64,000 nucleotides of DNA from Vannielia litorea. Its GTDB lineage: Bacteria > Pseudomonadota > Alphaproteobacteria > Rhodobacterales > Rhodobacteraceae. The notes under the pieces were generated by a model that saw nothing but the letters and a program-made list of their open reading frames with translations, had not been told where the DNA came from and ran no database searches. Position numbers and translations under genes: made by a program. Positions 9,764-18,056 of this stretch are shown here, piece after piece; within the stretch, counting starts at the first letter, position 1, and each line of letters opens with the position of its first letter. Where the stretch lies: the NCBI RefSeq assembly GCF_019801175.1, contig NZ_JAHVJR010000001.1, forward strand, positions 2,666,001 to 2,730,000, given 5' to 3'.

Positions 9764-10081
9764 TTAGAAATCAAAGATATCCCCCAGCATCGCGCCCATG
9801 CCCTTCTTCTTGCGCTTGCCGTGATACTTGCCGTCCCGGTCCTTGCCATAGCGGCGGTAGTCATCGTCATCATCGTCGTCCCAGTCGCGGGTCCGGCGGT
9901 CTTCGTAGGGCGCGCGGCGGGGGTCTTCGCGGCGGGGGGCGGCTTCGGCTGAGCTGCGCTCGATGATCTTGTCGAGTTCACCCCGGTCGAGCCAGACGCC
10001 GCGGCAGGTGGGGCAGAAATCGATCTCGATGCCGGAGCGGTCGGCCATGGAGAGAGGGGTTTTGCAGTGCGGGCAGTCCAT
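9764..10081 (-). CDS. TFIIB-type zinc-ribbon protein
   Basis: A 105-residue protein. The N-terminal 45 residues are a zf-TFIIB zinc ribbon (MDCPHCKTPL...IDFCPTCRGVWLDRGELDKII) with CPHC and CPTC metal ligands. The rest is highly charged: an acidic run (DWDDDDDDDYRR) followed by a basic segment (KYHGKRKKKG). Proteins of this family are common in proteobacteria, and their role is unknown. AAGGA lies seven bases before the ATG. The downstream gap has no clear partner. Confidence 0.8.
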   Translation of the reverse strand: MDCPHCKTPLSMADRSGIEIDFCPTCRGVWLDRGELDKIIERSSAEAAPRREDPRRAPYEDRRTRDWDDDDDDDYRRYGKDRDGKYHGKRKKKGMGAMLGDIFDF

Positions 10082-10170
10082 TGGATTATCCTTGTATCGC
10101 GATGCGTTACAGGACAGGTAGGCAGTGCCCGAGCGGTCTTGAAGAGGCGTGGCGAGAGGTCGCGGGGCGA

Positions 10171-10491
10171 TCAGGGGAAAACCGCCGCCACCTCCATCAT
10201 CACTGGCTCAAAGCTCTTTACCTCGGCGTGGATTGCGCGGTTGCGCTGGCGCATTTCGGGCGTGCGGAGCATGGCCTGAAAGTCCTCCCGCCGCTGCCAC
10301 TGGCTGTAGTTGGCGATGCGGGTCTGGGCGTCATTCACGTGCAGCGCAGCGGCGATGAAGCCGGGCTGGCGGCTGATCACGTTGGCATAGGCATCGCGCA
10401 GCGCGTCGAGCACGTCTTCGCAGGTGCCGGGCGTGACCTCGAAGGTGGTCAGCACGGTCTGGCGGGTGGTGTCTGTGGTGATGGTTGGCAT
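10171..10491 (-). CDS. ABM-fold (antibiotic biosynthesis monooxygenase-like) protein
   Basis: A 106-residue single-domain ferredoxin-like protein. The pattern LTTFEVTPGTCEDVLDALRDA, QPGFIAAALHVN and IANYSQWQRREDFQAML fits the dimeric alpha-beta barrel family that includes heme-degrading and quinone monooxygenases. The substrate cannot be told from sequence. GGAGGAGGA precedes the ATG. It lies downstream of a universal stress protein gene on the same strand, 87 bases away. Confidence 0.8.
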   Translation of the reverse strand: MPTITTDTTRQTVLTTFEVTPGTCEDVLDALRDAYANVISRQPGFIAAALHVNDAQTRIANYSQWQRREDFQAMLRTPEMRQRNRAIHAEVKSFEPVMMEVAAVFP

Positions 10492-10578
10492 GGGGTCCTC
10501 CTCCCTGGCTGGTTTGAGGGTAGCGCAAGGAGGAGGCGCGACAAAGCCCGGCGCCGATTAACTTGGCGCCGGATCACA

Positions 10579-10986
10579 TCACCGGATCACGTGAACGCAG
10601 CACTTGGCGTGGCGCACGACGCGGGCGGCGGTGGAGCCGAGGAAGTAATCCTGAAGGCCGGGCCGGTGGGAGGCGATGACGATGAGATCGGCGCCCATGC
10701 TCTCGGCCTCCTCGAGGATCGTGCGGCCGGAGTGGCCGGTGACGACCTTGGGGGTCACGGTGGAATGGCTGCCCAGTTTGACGGCGAGCGCCTCGACGAC
10801 GCTCTTGCGGGCCTCGGTCATCAGCGCCTCGTCGACGTAGGTGGAAGCATAGCTCGGCACCTCCTCGATCACGTGCAGCGCGGTGATGCTGCCGCCGGGC
10901 GCGAGCAGGGCCTCGGCGATGTCGAGCGCGCCGCTGCTGTCGCGCCCTTCCTCGAAGGCGATGGGGACGAGAATGTTGGAATACAT
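10579..10986 (-). CDS. Universal stress protein (UspA family)
   Basis: A 135-residue Usp domain protein: N-terminal strand YSNILVPIAFEEGRDS, ALHVIEEVPSY, and the nucleotide-binding end GADLIVIASHRPGLQDYFLGSTAARVVRHAKCCVHVIR with G-x2-G-x9-like spacing (GLQDYFLGSTAARVV). It probably binds ATP and supports survival under stress. A longer open frame reaches 11343 but ATG 10986 has AGGAGG seven bases ahead and starts the family. It is divergent from the HugZ-like gene at 11060. Confidence 0.92.
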   Translation of the reverse strand: MYSNILVPIAFEEGRDSSGALDIAEALLAPGGSITALHVIEEVPSYASTYVDEALMTEARKSVVEALAVKLGSHSTVTPKVVTGHSGRTILEEAESMGADLIVIASHRPGLQDYFLGSTAARVVRHAKCCVHVIR

Positions 10987-11059
10987 GGGGTGGTCCTCCT
11001 GTCCATGTCTGCTGGTTTCAGGATAGATTGTCCGGGTCGCAGCCACCTTGACCTGAATC

Positions 11060-11536
11060 ATGACAGACCCGATCCGCCCCACCGATGACGAAGCCCGCGC
11101 CATGGCACGGGGGCTGCTGGATGAGGCGCGGTTCGGCGCGCTTGGCGTGCTGGAAGGTGGGGCGCCGGTGGTGAGCCGGATCGCGGTGGGGACCGATGCA
11201 GGCGGCGGACCGGTGACGCTGGTGTCTTCGCTTTCCGCCCACACGAGCGCGCTGAGGGCAGAACCGGCCTGCTCGCTGATGGTGGGCGAACCGGGCGATA
11301 GGGGAGACCCGCTGACCCACCCGCGCCTGTCGCTGCAATGCAAGGCCCGGTTTGTGGATCGGGAGAGCGAGACCCACGCCGCGCTGCGCGCCCGTTGGCT
11401 GGAGAGCCACCCGAAATCAAAGCTTTACATCGACTTCGGCGATTTCGGCTTTGTCGCGCTGGAGGTGCAGGGCGCCTTTCTGAACGGCGGGTTCGGCAAG
11501 GCGTTCAAACTCACGCCTGCCGATCTGGGCCTCTAG
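11060..11536 (+). CDS. HugZ-family pyridoxamine-phosphate-oxidase-fold protein
   Basis: A 158-residue split-barrel protein. The sequence from ARGLLDEARFGALGVLEGGAPVVSRIAVGTD through VSSLSAHTSALRAEPACSLMVGEPG to SKLYIDFGDFGFVALEVQGAFLNGGFGKAFKL matches the HugZ/HutZ-like branch, some members of which bind heme or flavin. Whether it degrades heme is not shown by sequence. It is divergent from the universal stress protein, with about 70 bases between starts. Confidence 0.8.
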   Translation: MTDPIRPTDDEARAMARGLLDEARFGALGVLEGGAPVVSRIAVGTDAGGGPVTLVSSLSAHTSALRAEPACSLMVGEPGDRGDPLTHPRLSLQCKARFVDRESETHAALRARWLESHPKSKLYIDFGDFGFVALEVQGAFLNGGFGKAFKLTPADLGL

Positions 11537-11572
11537 AGCCCCGCGGCGCATCGCGGGGCTCCGGCCTGCCGG

Positions 11573-13864
11573 TCAGTTCGGGTTGTCGACCCGCCCGGTC
11601 ACATGCACGCGGCCGGTGCAGGCGCTCTCCCACTCCAGATCGACCTCCTGCTGGGTCGCGCCGCGCTCGACCCGGACATAGGGCATGGACCAGAGCTTGC
11701 CGCCGCCGGAGAGGTCGATGGAGTTTTCGGCCACGACGCTCATCACGTTCCGCACCCGCCCGCCGAAGGGCATATAATCGCCAAAGTTCAGCGTCCAGGT
11801 GCTGGCGGCGGTGTTCTGGTCAAACTGCAGCATCACCGGGCTCACGGTCATCTGGTTCACGCCGTTGAAGGTGTTGGAGTGGAACTGGATGTTGCGGAAG
11901 CGGCCATAGTCGAAGCCTGCGTAGCTTTCATCGACGTTTTCCACCCGGTCGATCGCGCCGTTCACGGTTTTGAACACGTTGTCGGTGCAGGTCAGCCCGT
12001 GGATGAAGTGATCGGCCCCGAAGGGTTTGATCACAAAAAAACTGAACCACGGCGCGGCGTTGGTGCAGAAGAAGATGTTGTTCTGCACCGAGAGCGCGCC
12101 GAAAGAGTAGCCCGAGGTGTAATCGGGCGTGGCGTCATGCTCGTTGGTCCACTCGATGAAGCTGTTGTCGACGTAGTTGGAGTTGACGGTGGACGACACG
12201 TGGACGCTGGTGAAGACGATGCCCGCAGAGCGCAGGCCCTGGTTAACGCTGTCGCCCTGAAACCAGTGGTTGGACTGGATGATGTAGTTGCTGCCGCCGA
12301 GCACGAGGAAGTGGAGGAAGCGGACGGCACGGCAATCGCGGATCTTGGCATCGTTGGCATTGATGTTGACCGCGATGGTGGTGCGGTCCTGCACATCCTG
12401 GCTGCCCTCCTTGGAGAGAAACTGGCAGCGGTCGATCTGCATGCCCTGACAGGCCCCGCCGATGGAGGTAATGCCGCGGTCCTTGGGTGAGGTGATGTAG
12501 CAATCCCGGATCGCAAAGTTCAGACCGTCCTGCGGCAGCATGATCGCGGAGGCCTTGGAGGAGCACTGGAACTCGATATCGGAGAAGACGAACTTGTCCA
12601 TGTTCACCATGCCGGAGAAATCCAGCATGTATTTGAACCGGGTGAAGGTGAAGTTCTGCGTGCCCGCCGCGCCGTAGAGCGACTTGTTGAGCGTCACCGT
12701 CTGGGCGCCGACGTTCTTGGCCTTCACATAGACCTCGCGGCCCACGCCCGCGCCGGTCACGAGGCTGCCGACCTCGATGTTGGCCACGTTGGCCACGCCA
12801 GTTAGGGTCTTGTTGTCGGACGTGCTGTAGGTCGCCTGAGAGGTCACCACCGTGTCATCCCAGGCCGTCGAGGTGGAGGCCTGAAACTGGCCGTTGCGGA
12901 TGACACGGCGGATCAGGAAGGCATCCTGATTGTCGATGGCGGCGTGAATGTCGATCGGCTCGGTGAGGTCCACCTTGCGGCCGCCCATATCGAGGCTGTC
13001 GTGATCGTTGAAATTGAACAGCGATTGGACCGCCTTCTTGAAGGCCACCAGCTCGTCGCCGAACGCCGAGATATAGGTGGGCAGGTCGAAATTTTTCTTC
13101 AGTGACAGGCGCTTGTTGTCGGGCATGGTGACGGTGCCGACAAAGCGGATGGGGTTGTCGATCGTGATGGTGCTGCCGAGGTAGTAGGTGCCTTCGGGGA
13201 CCAGAACCGAGCGGCCGTTCGCGGCATCATCGGCGGCGTTGAAGGCGGCGGCATCGTCGGTCACCCCATCACCCATTGCGCCGTAATCGCGCACATCGAC
13301 CCAATCCATCAGATCGCGCAGGAAGGCGGAGGTGATGTCTTCGACGATCAGGTCGTCGATCCGGATGGTGCCGCCATTTGGGCCGGTCAGGTCGAGGCCG
13401 ACATGGGCGTAGAGCACCTCGGGCGTCCACGGCATGTTCACGCCCGTCCGGGCCGTGGTGCCGATGATGGCGGAGACCTCGACCACCTCGCCGTAAGACG
13501 TGAGACTGACGGAGGGGCCAACCTCATCGAGCCCGGTCACATGGGCGCTGCCCGCGCCGCCGGCCCATGCGGCGATGCGGACGGCGGGCAGGTTGCCGGC
13601 CACCGCCTTCACCCGCGCCGTGACCCGCAGGTAGCAGCCCGGCAAAACGGGGGTTTCGCCCATGTAACGCAGCTTCTGGGTGCCGGTGGTCTTGATCAGC
13701 TCGAGGCACCCGGCGAAGTCGGCATCCGAGGGCACCAGCGCCGCGTTCGGGTCGCCGTCATATGTGGCGCTGCCCGGCGTGCCGTCTTCCTTGGACCACA
13801 CGTCCAGCCCGCCCGCGAAAGCCGGCGGCATGAAGACGATTCCGTCGGTGATTGCCTTGTTCAT
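11573..13864 (-). CDS. Pectate-lyase-superfamily right-handed beta-helix protein
   Basis: A 763-residue protein. An N-terminal jelly-roll-like region (about 1-190) is followed by the entry motif of pectate-lyase-3/GH28-like helices, WVDVRDYGAMGDGVTDDAAA, and then a long solenoid rich in Asn, Val and Ile (FAIRDCYITSPKDRGITSIG; YIIQSNHWFQGDSVNQG). There is no signal peptide, so export would need another route or the protein is a phage-type tailspike, depolymerase or surface protein. ATG 13864 is preceded by AAAGGGG; a longer frame to 13921 is rejected. No phage or polysaccharide genes lie nearby, so it is an orphan. Substrate unknown. Confidence 0.75.
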   Translation of the reverse strand: MNKAITDGIVFMPPAFAGGLDVWSKEDGTPGSATYDGDPNAALVPSDADFAGCLELIKTTGTQKLRYMGETPVLPGCYLRVTARVKAVAGNLPAVRIAAWAGGAGSAHVTGLDEVGPSVSLTSYGEVVEVSAIIGTTARTGVNMPWTPEVLYAHVGLDLTGPNGGTIRIDDLIVEDITSAFLRDLMDWVDVRDYGAMGDGVTDDAAAFNAADDAANGRSVLVPEGTYYLGSTITIDNPIRFVGTVTMPDNKRLSLKKNFDLPTYISAFGDELVAFKKAVQSLFNFNDHDSLDMGGRKVDLTEPIDIHAAIDNQDAFLIRRVIRNGQFQASTSTAWDDTVVTSQATYSTSDNKTLTGVANVANIEVGSLVTGAGVGREVYVKAKNVGAQTVTLNKSLYGAAGTQNFTFTRFKYMLDFSGMVNMDKFVFSDIEFQCSSKASAIMLPQDGLNFAIRDCYITSPKDRGITSIGGACQGMQIDRCQFLSKEGSQDVQDRTTIAVNINANDAKIRDCRAVRFLHFLVLGGSNYIIQSNHWFQGDSVNQGLRSAGIVFTSVHVSSTVNSNYVDNSFIEWTNEHDATPDYTSGYSFGALSVQNNIFFCTNAAPWFSFFVIKPFGADHFIHGLTCTDNVFKTVNGAIDRVENVDESYAGFDYGRFRNIQFHSNTFNGVNQMTVSPVMLQFDQNTAASTWTLNFGDYMPFGGRVRNVMSVVAENSIDLSGGGKLWSMPYVRVERGATQQEVDLEWESACTGRVHVTGRVDNPN

Positions 13865-14046
13865 CGCAAAACCCCTTTGTCTGCTCTGGGCCGCTCCAGA
13901 CATGCGGCCACCACCCGGCACCCGCCGCGCGCGGGCGAGGCAGGTCTCGATTGTGTGTCGATAGGCGGAATGGTCCGGCGCGTGGCCGGTGCGCAGATGT
14001 GTTTACGGGGGAAGGTTAAAGGGTTGGTAACCCTGCCGTGCGCTAC

Positions 14047-14451
14047 TCAGGCAGACACGTCAGGCGCGGGGATGAAGCTGACGCCATCAATCAGCCAGCC
14101 GCCCTCGCCGCCCGGGATCATCTCGTACTCCAGCGCGTGATAGCGCCCCTCGGCATCGCGGATAGTGACCGTCTGATAGGTGCTGCCGCCCTCTGTCCGC
14201 TGGGTGCCAAAGGTGACCGCGCCGGGGCGATGCACCATCGGGTAGCCCTCGCGCACCATCGCGCCGAAGTTCTCGGGAGTGCGGAACATGCCTTGGATCA
14301 TCGGGGAGGCGAAGGTGAAGGCGCGGGCAAAGTCATCGGCCTCGAAGGCTTCGAGCTGGCTGCCGATCACATCGGGGATGGCGCTGGCCTCTTGCGCCTG
14401 CGCCACCGGGGCGGCGAGCAGAAGGGCGAGTGAAAGACCGATGAAACGCAT
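14047..14451 (-). CDS. DUF4864-type exported protein
   Basis: A 134-residue protein with a signal peptide (MRFIGLSLALLLAAPVAQAQ, cut after AQA) and a single domain resembling DUF4864 (IGSQLEAFEADDFARAFTFASPMIQGMF, YQTVTIRDAEGRYHALEYEM). The fold recalls small NTF2-like domains. The function is unknown. GGGAGG sits six bases before the ATG. It lies downstream of lysK on the same strand, 54 bases away. Confidence 0.75.
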   Translation of the reverse strand: MRFIGLSLALLLAAPVAQAQEASAIPDVIGSQLEAFEADDFARAFTFASPMIQGMFRTPENFGAMVREGYPMVHRPGAVTFGTQRTEGGSTYQTVTIRDAEGRYHALEYEMIPGGEGGWLIDGVSFIPAPDVSA

Positions 14452-14505
14452 GAGGCTACCTCCCTTGACTTCAAGGAAGGTAGCCCAGCGCGTGGGTTCG
14501 GCAAA

Positions 14506-16080
14506 TCAGGCCAGTTCGCCGGCGAGGCCTTTGTCGATCAGCGTCACGGTTTCATCCACGCCGTAGAGCGCGATGAAACCGCCGAACCGCGGGCCCTGAT
14601 CGGCCCCGAGAAGCACTTGGTAGAGCGCCTTGAACCAGTCCCGCATCGGGTCGAACCGCTCGCGGCCGACCTCGTAGACCACGCCTTGCAGACCCTCGGC
14701 ATCCTGCCCGCCGTCCCAAGCCTTCAGCTTGTCGCGCAGCTCCTCCAGCGCCTCGCGCTCGGGCTCGGTCGGCGCGCGGAACTGGCGGGTGGGGGCGACG
14801 AAGTCCTTGAAGTACTTCACCGCGAAGCCGGCAGCGGCGTCGAGGTCGGGGTGGGTTTCAGGCTCGGCGCCCGGCGCATAGCGGCGGATGAAGCCCCAGA
14901 GGGTCTCCTTGTCAGTCGCGCCCGAAACGCTGGCGAGGTTCAGCAGCATCGAGAACGGCACCACCATGTTCGACGCGGGCACCTTGCCCTCGTGGATGTG
15001 CCAGACCGGGTTGGCGAACTGCGCCTTGGCATCCTGATCGGGGAAGGCGCGGAGCTGCTGGTGGTACTCGTCCACCATCTTGGGGATCACGTCCCAGTGC
15101 AGGCGCTTCGCCGTCTTCGGCTTTTGATACATAAAGTAGCTGAGGCTCTCGGTGGAGGCGTAGGTCAGCCACTCGTCGATGCTGATACCGTTGCCCGACG
15201 ACTTGGAGATCTTTTGCCCCTTGTCATCGAGGAACAGCTCGTAGGTGAAGTGCTCGGGCTTGCGGCCGCCGAGGATCTCGCAGATTCGGTCGTAGATCGG
15301 CGTGTTGGTGCTGTGATCCTTGCCATACATCTCGAAGTCCACGTCAAGCGCGGCCCAGCGGGCGCCGAAATCGGGCTTCCACTGCAGCTTCACGTTGCCG
15401 CCGGTCACCGGCATGGTCCACTCGCGGCCATCCTCATCGTCGAAGGTGATGGTGTGGTTCTGTGCATCCACATGCTTCATCGGCACGTAGAGCACCCGGC
15501 CAGTCTCGGGGTGGATCGGCAGGAAGATCGAATAGGTCTGCTGGCGCTCCTCGCGGAGGCTCTTGAGCATGACCTTCATCACGTCGTCATAGCGCTCGCA
15601 GGCGCGTTTCAGCACCTCGTCGAACCGGCCTTCCTTATAGAACTCGGTGGCGCTGATGAACTCGTAGTCGAAGCCGAAGGTATCGAGGAACCGGCGCAGC
15701 ATGGCGTTGTTGTGATGGCCGAAGCTCTCGTGGGTCTCGAAGGGGTCGTACACGGAGGTCAGCGGGCGCTGGAGATCCTCGCGCAGGCGGTCCTGATTGG
15801 GCACATTGCCGGGCACCTTGCGCATTCCGTCCATGTCATCGGAGAAGCAGATGAGCTTGGTCGGCATGTCCGAGATCACCTCGAAGGCGCGGCGGATCAT
15901 GGTGGTGCGCAGAACCTCGCCGAAAGTGCCGATATGCGGCAGGCCGGAGGGGCCATAGCCGGTTTCAAACAGCACATAGCCCTTTTCCGGCGGGTTCTTC
16001 TCGATGCGTTTGAGCACGGCCCGTGCCTCCTCGAAGGGCCAGGCTTTGCTTTCCATCGCGATGTTCCGCAGGTCGGACAT
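14506..16080 (-). CDS. lysK: Lysyl-tRNA synthetase, class I
   Basis: A 524-residue class I LysRS, the archaeal-type enzyme that replaces the class II form in many alphaproteobacteria. The class I signatures are visible: HIGT in GYGPSGLPHIGTFGEVLRTT (near residue 50) and KISKS in LDDKGQKISKSSGNGIS. It charges tRNA-Lys in the cytoplasm. The open frame extends upstream to 16326, but ATG 16080 begins the family-specific N-terminus. It is divergent from the TerB-like gene. Confidence 0.96.
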   Translation of the reverse strand: MSDLRNIAMESKAWPFEEARAVLKRIEKNPPEKGYVLFETGYGPSGLPHIGTFGEVLRTTMIRRAFEVISDMPTKLICFSDDMDGMRKVPGNVPNQDRLREDLQRPLTSVYDPFETHESFGHHNNAMLRRFLDTFGFDYEFISATEFYKEGRFDEVLKRACERYDDVMKVMLKSLREERQQTYSIFLPIHPETGRVLYVPMKHVDAQNHTITFDDEDGREWTMPVTGGNVKLQWKPDFGARWAALDVDFEMYGKDHSTNTPIYDRICEILGGRKPEHFTYELFLDDKGQKISKSSGNGISIDEWLTYASTESLSYFMYQKPKTAKRLHWDVIPKMVDEYHQQLRAFPDQDAKAQFANPVWHIHEGKVPASNMVVPFSMLLNLASVSGATDKETLWGFIRRYAPGAEPETHPDLDAAAGFAVKYFKDFVAPTRQFRAPTEPEREALEELRDKLKAWDGGQDAEGLQGVVYEVGRERFDPMRDWFKALYQVLLGADQGPRFGGFIALYGVDETVTLIDKGLAGELA

Positions 16081-16219
16081 GGGTTTGTGCTTTCTCGTAT
16101 CAGGTCTGGTCCGGGTCGCGCCCCATGCGCCACCCGCCGCCCGCTCCCTATTGCGGCGTTGCGGCAAGGTCAATAAAACAGGCGCATTGCAGCGGATAAG
16201 CAGACGAAAGAGGCCAGAC

Positions 16220-16642
16220 GTGAGCGAAGATACCTCCTCGATGACATCGCAGGACTGCCTCGTGGCGGTGATGATCGCGGTTTCGGCCTCGGACGAGGCG
16301 ATCCGGACGACAGAACTGCTCACCATCGAGCGGATCGTGAATCATCTGCCGGTCTTCGCGGACTATGACCTCGACCGGGTGCGCGGCGTGTCGGCCACCG
16401 TCTTCGATCTCTTCGAGGCGGAAGACGGGCTGGATGCGCTCTTCGGTCTGATCCGGGACGGGCTGCCTGCGCGGCTCTATGAAACCGCCTATGCGTTGGC
16501 CTGCGATGTGGCGGCTTCCGACGGCAAGCTGCAGGAGGCCGAGTTGGCCTTCCTTCAGGAGATGCGCTACGAGCTTAACATCGACCGGCTGCATGGCGCC
16601 GCGATCGAACGCGGCGCTCGGGCGCGGCACCTCACCATCTGA
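16220..16642 (+). CDS. TerB-family protein
   Basis: A 140-residue all-helical protein. The motif LACDVAASDGKLQEAELAFLQEM is the repeat core of TerB/DjlA-like domains, and an earlier copy (MIAVSASDEAIRTTELLTIERI) is weaker. TerB domains are linked to tellurite resistance and membrane or metal stress, but stand-alone copies in alphaproteobacteria are uncharacterised. The GTG start at 16220 has AAAGAGG about seven bases upstream; an internal ATG at 16241 has none. No other ter genes are present. Confidence 0.78.
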   Translation: MSEDTSSMTSQDCLVAVMIAVSASDEAIRTTELLTIERIVNHLPVFADYDLDRVRGVSATVFDLFEAEDGLDALFGLIRDGLPARLYETAYALACDVAASDGKLQEAELAFLQEMRYELNIDRLHGAAIERGARARHLTI

Positions 16643-16676
16643 TCATCAAGGCCTGCGGCGGGTAGGCCTTCAGCTT

Positions 16677-17963
16677 TCAGGCTGCCTCGGTCCTCGCGCC
16701 GGATGGAAGCTGCACCGCCTCGGTGCCGCCGATTTCGAGGCTGCGCGCGGCGGTCAGTACGGTGCTGGTGATCGAGCCGATCTTGTCGAGCCGGTCTTCC
16801 AGCTCAGACTGGAACTTGTCGAGCTGGTCGATGATCGCAAGGAGGCTCTCGTTATGGTCCGGCAGGCGGGCGCTCTCGATCTTGCACATCATCCGGGTGG
16901 TTGAGAGGCCGGCGATCAGGCGCTTCATGTCGCCCACGGCACGGCCAAAGACGATCGCCTCGCGCTCGACGGTGTGCAGATAGTCATCGGCCAATTTACG
17001 GTAGATCTGCGAAATCTCATGGAGCAGCGCCTTTTCGGCTGAGCGATCAAGGCCAGTGGGCATCTCTCCGGTCTCGCCGTCGAACTGCACCCGCGCCTCC
17101 TCCATCACCCGGGCCGTGGCGCTGAGCATGCGGCTGCGGCTGACAGCATCGCGCAGGGTGGCAAAGGCGCTCTCCTCGCCGAGGATGAACTTGTCGACCC
17201 AGTCGGAAATCTCCTTCGACATCGAGCCGTAATTGGACGAGATCGCCGCGATCGGTCCGCCCGAAGCCTCCAGCCGGGAGGCGAGGATGCGCATGTTGTG
17301 CGGCACCGCCTCAATGGCATTGAAGGTCTCGCACAGCGCGTTGGTATGGGCGATGGCCTCGTTCACCGATTTGGCCACCTGCGAGAAGCGCAGCCCGCGC
17401 TCGCTGGCCTTGCGCCCCAGCTTTACATCCCGCGCAGCGAGTTCCTCGGCGAGGCTTGATGCCATGAAGTGCTCGTAATCAGAGTAGCCCAGAGTCTTGA
17501 GACGCGCGACGATTAACTCCGCACTCTCTGCGGGAGTAATCTGCTGCTCCGCCTCGAGCTTGAGAGCCTCGGCATAGGCCTTCGCCACATGGTCGAAAGT
17601 TTCTCCCGAAGGCTTGATCCTGACTGACAGGAACCCTCCCCCCGGCAGCGGCGAGGCCAGCGCATAGACCCAGTAGTGCAGCCCGTCGGCAGAGCGGTTC
17701 TTCACGTAGCCGGAGACCATGCGCTCCGCCTTCAACCGCTCCCAGAACAGGTGAAAGAAGCCTTTTGGCATGTCGGGGTGGCGGATCACCTTGTGAGGTG
17801 CGCCGATCAGCTTGTCCCACGGGTACTCGGACACCCTTTGAAAGATCGAGTTGCCGGACTGAATGACGCCCCGGTCATCGGTGCGCGAAAAGAAAATCTC
17901 GTCAAATTCGAATGGCGCCTCGCCCTTGCTGGGACGCTGCCTTTGACCTTCGGGTTCGGACAT
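16677..17963 (-). CDS. Aer-like PAS sensor protein without a standard chemoreceptor domain
   Basis: A 428-residue soluble protein. Residues about 18-130 are a PAS domain very close to that of the aerotaxis receptor Aer (FFSRTDDRGVIQSGNSIFQ, GAPHKVIRHPDMPKGFF, MVSGYVKNRSADGLHYWVYA), which in Aer binds FAD and senses redox state. The C-terminal 270 residues are helical but lack the MCP signalling hairpin and have no membrane segment. It may sense redox through FAD and signal to an unknown partner. ATG 17963 starts the conserved part. Confidence 0.75.
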   Translation of the reverse strand: MSEPEGQRQRPSKGEAPFEFDEIFFSRTDDRGVIQSGNSIFQRVSEYPWDKLIGAPHKVIRHPDMPKGFFHLFWERLKAERMVSGYVKNRSADGLHYWVYALASPLPGGGFLSVRIKPSGETFDHVAKAYAEALKLEAEQQITPAESAELIVARLKTLGYSDYEHFMASSLAEELAARDVKLGRKASERGLRFSQVAKSVNEAIAHTNALCETFNAIEAVPHNMRILASRLEASGGPIAAISSNYGSMSKEISDWVDKFILGEESAFATLRDAVSRSRMLSATARVMEEARVQFDGETGEMPTGLDRSAEKALLHEISQIYRKLADDYLHTVEREAIVFGRAVGDMKRLIAGLSTTRMMCKIESARLPDHNESLLAIIDQLDKFQSELEDRLDKIGSITSTVLTAARSLEIGGTEAVQLPSGARTEAA

Positions 17964-18056
17964 GGGGCCTCCGCCGCTGCAACGTGGGCGAGCGGACTCA
18001 CCCCTTTGCACCAGCCTTACGCGACGAGGCTTTTTGAAAGGTTAACCGCGGGCCGG

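Noticed and set aside
11573..13864. A prophage remnant around the beta-helix gene.
   Set aside because: No integrase, structural, lysis or replication gene and no attachment-site repeats are present on either side.
14617..16176. A long plus-strand frame opposite lysK.
   Set aside because: Antisense of the lysyl-tRNA synthetase gene with no independent support.
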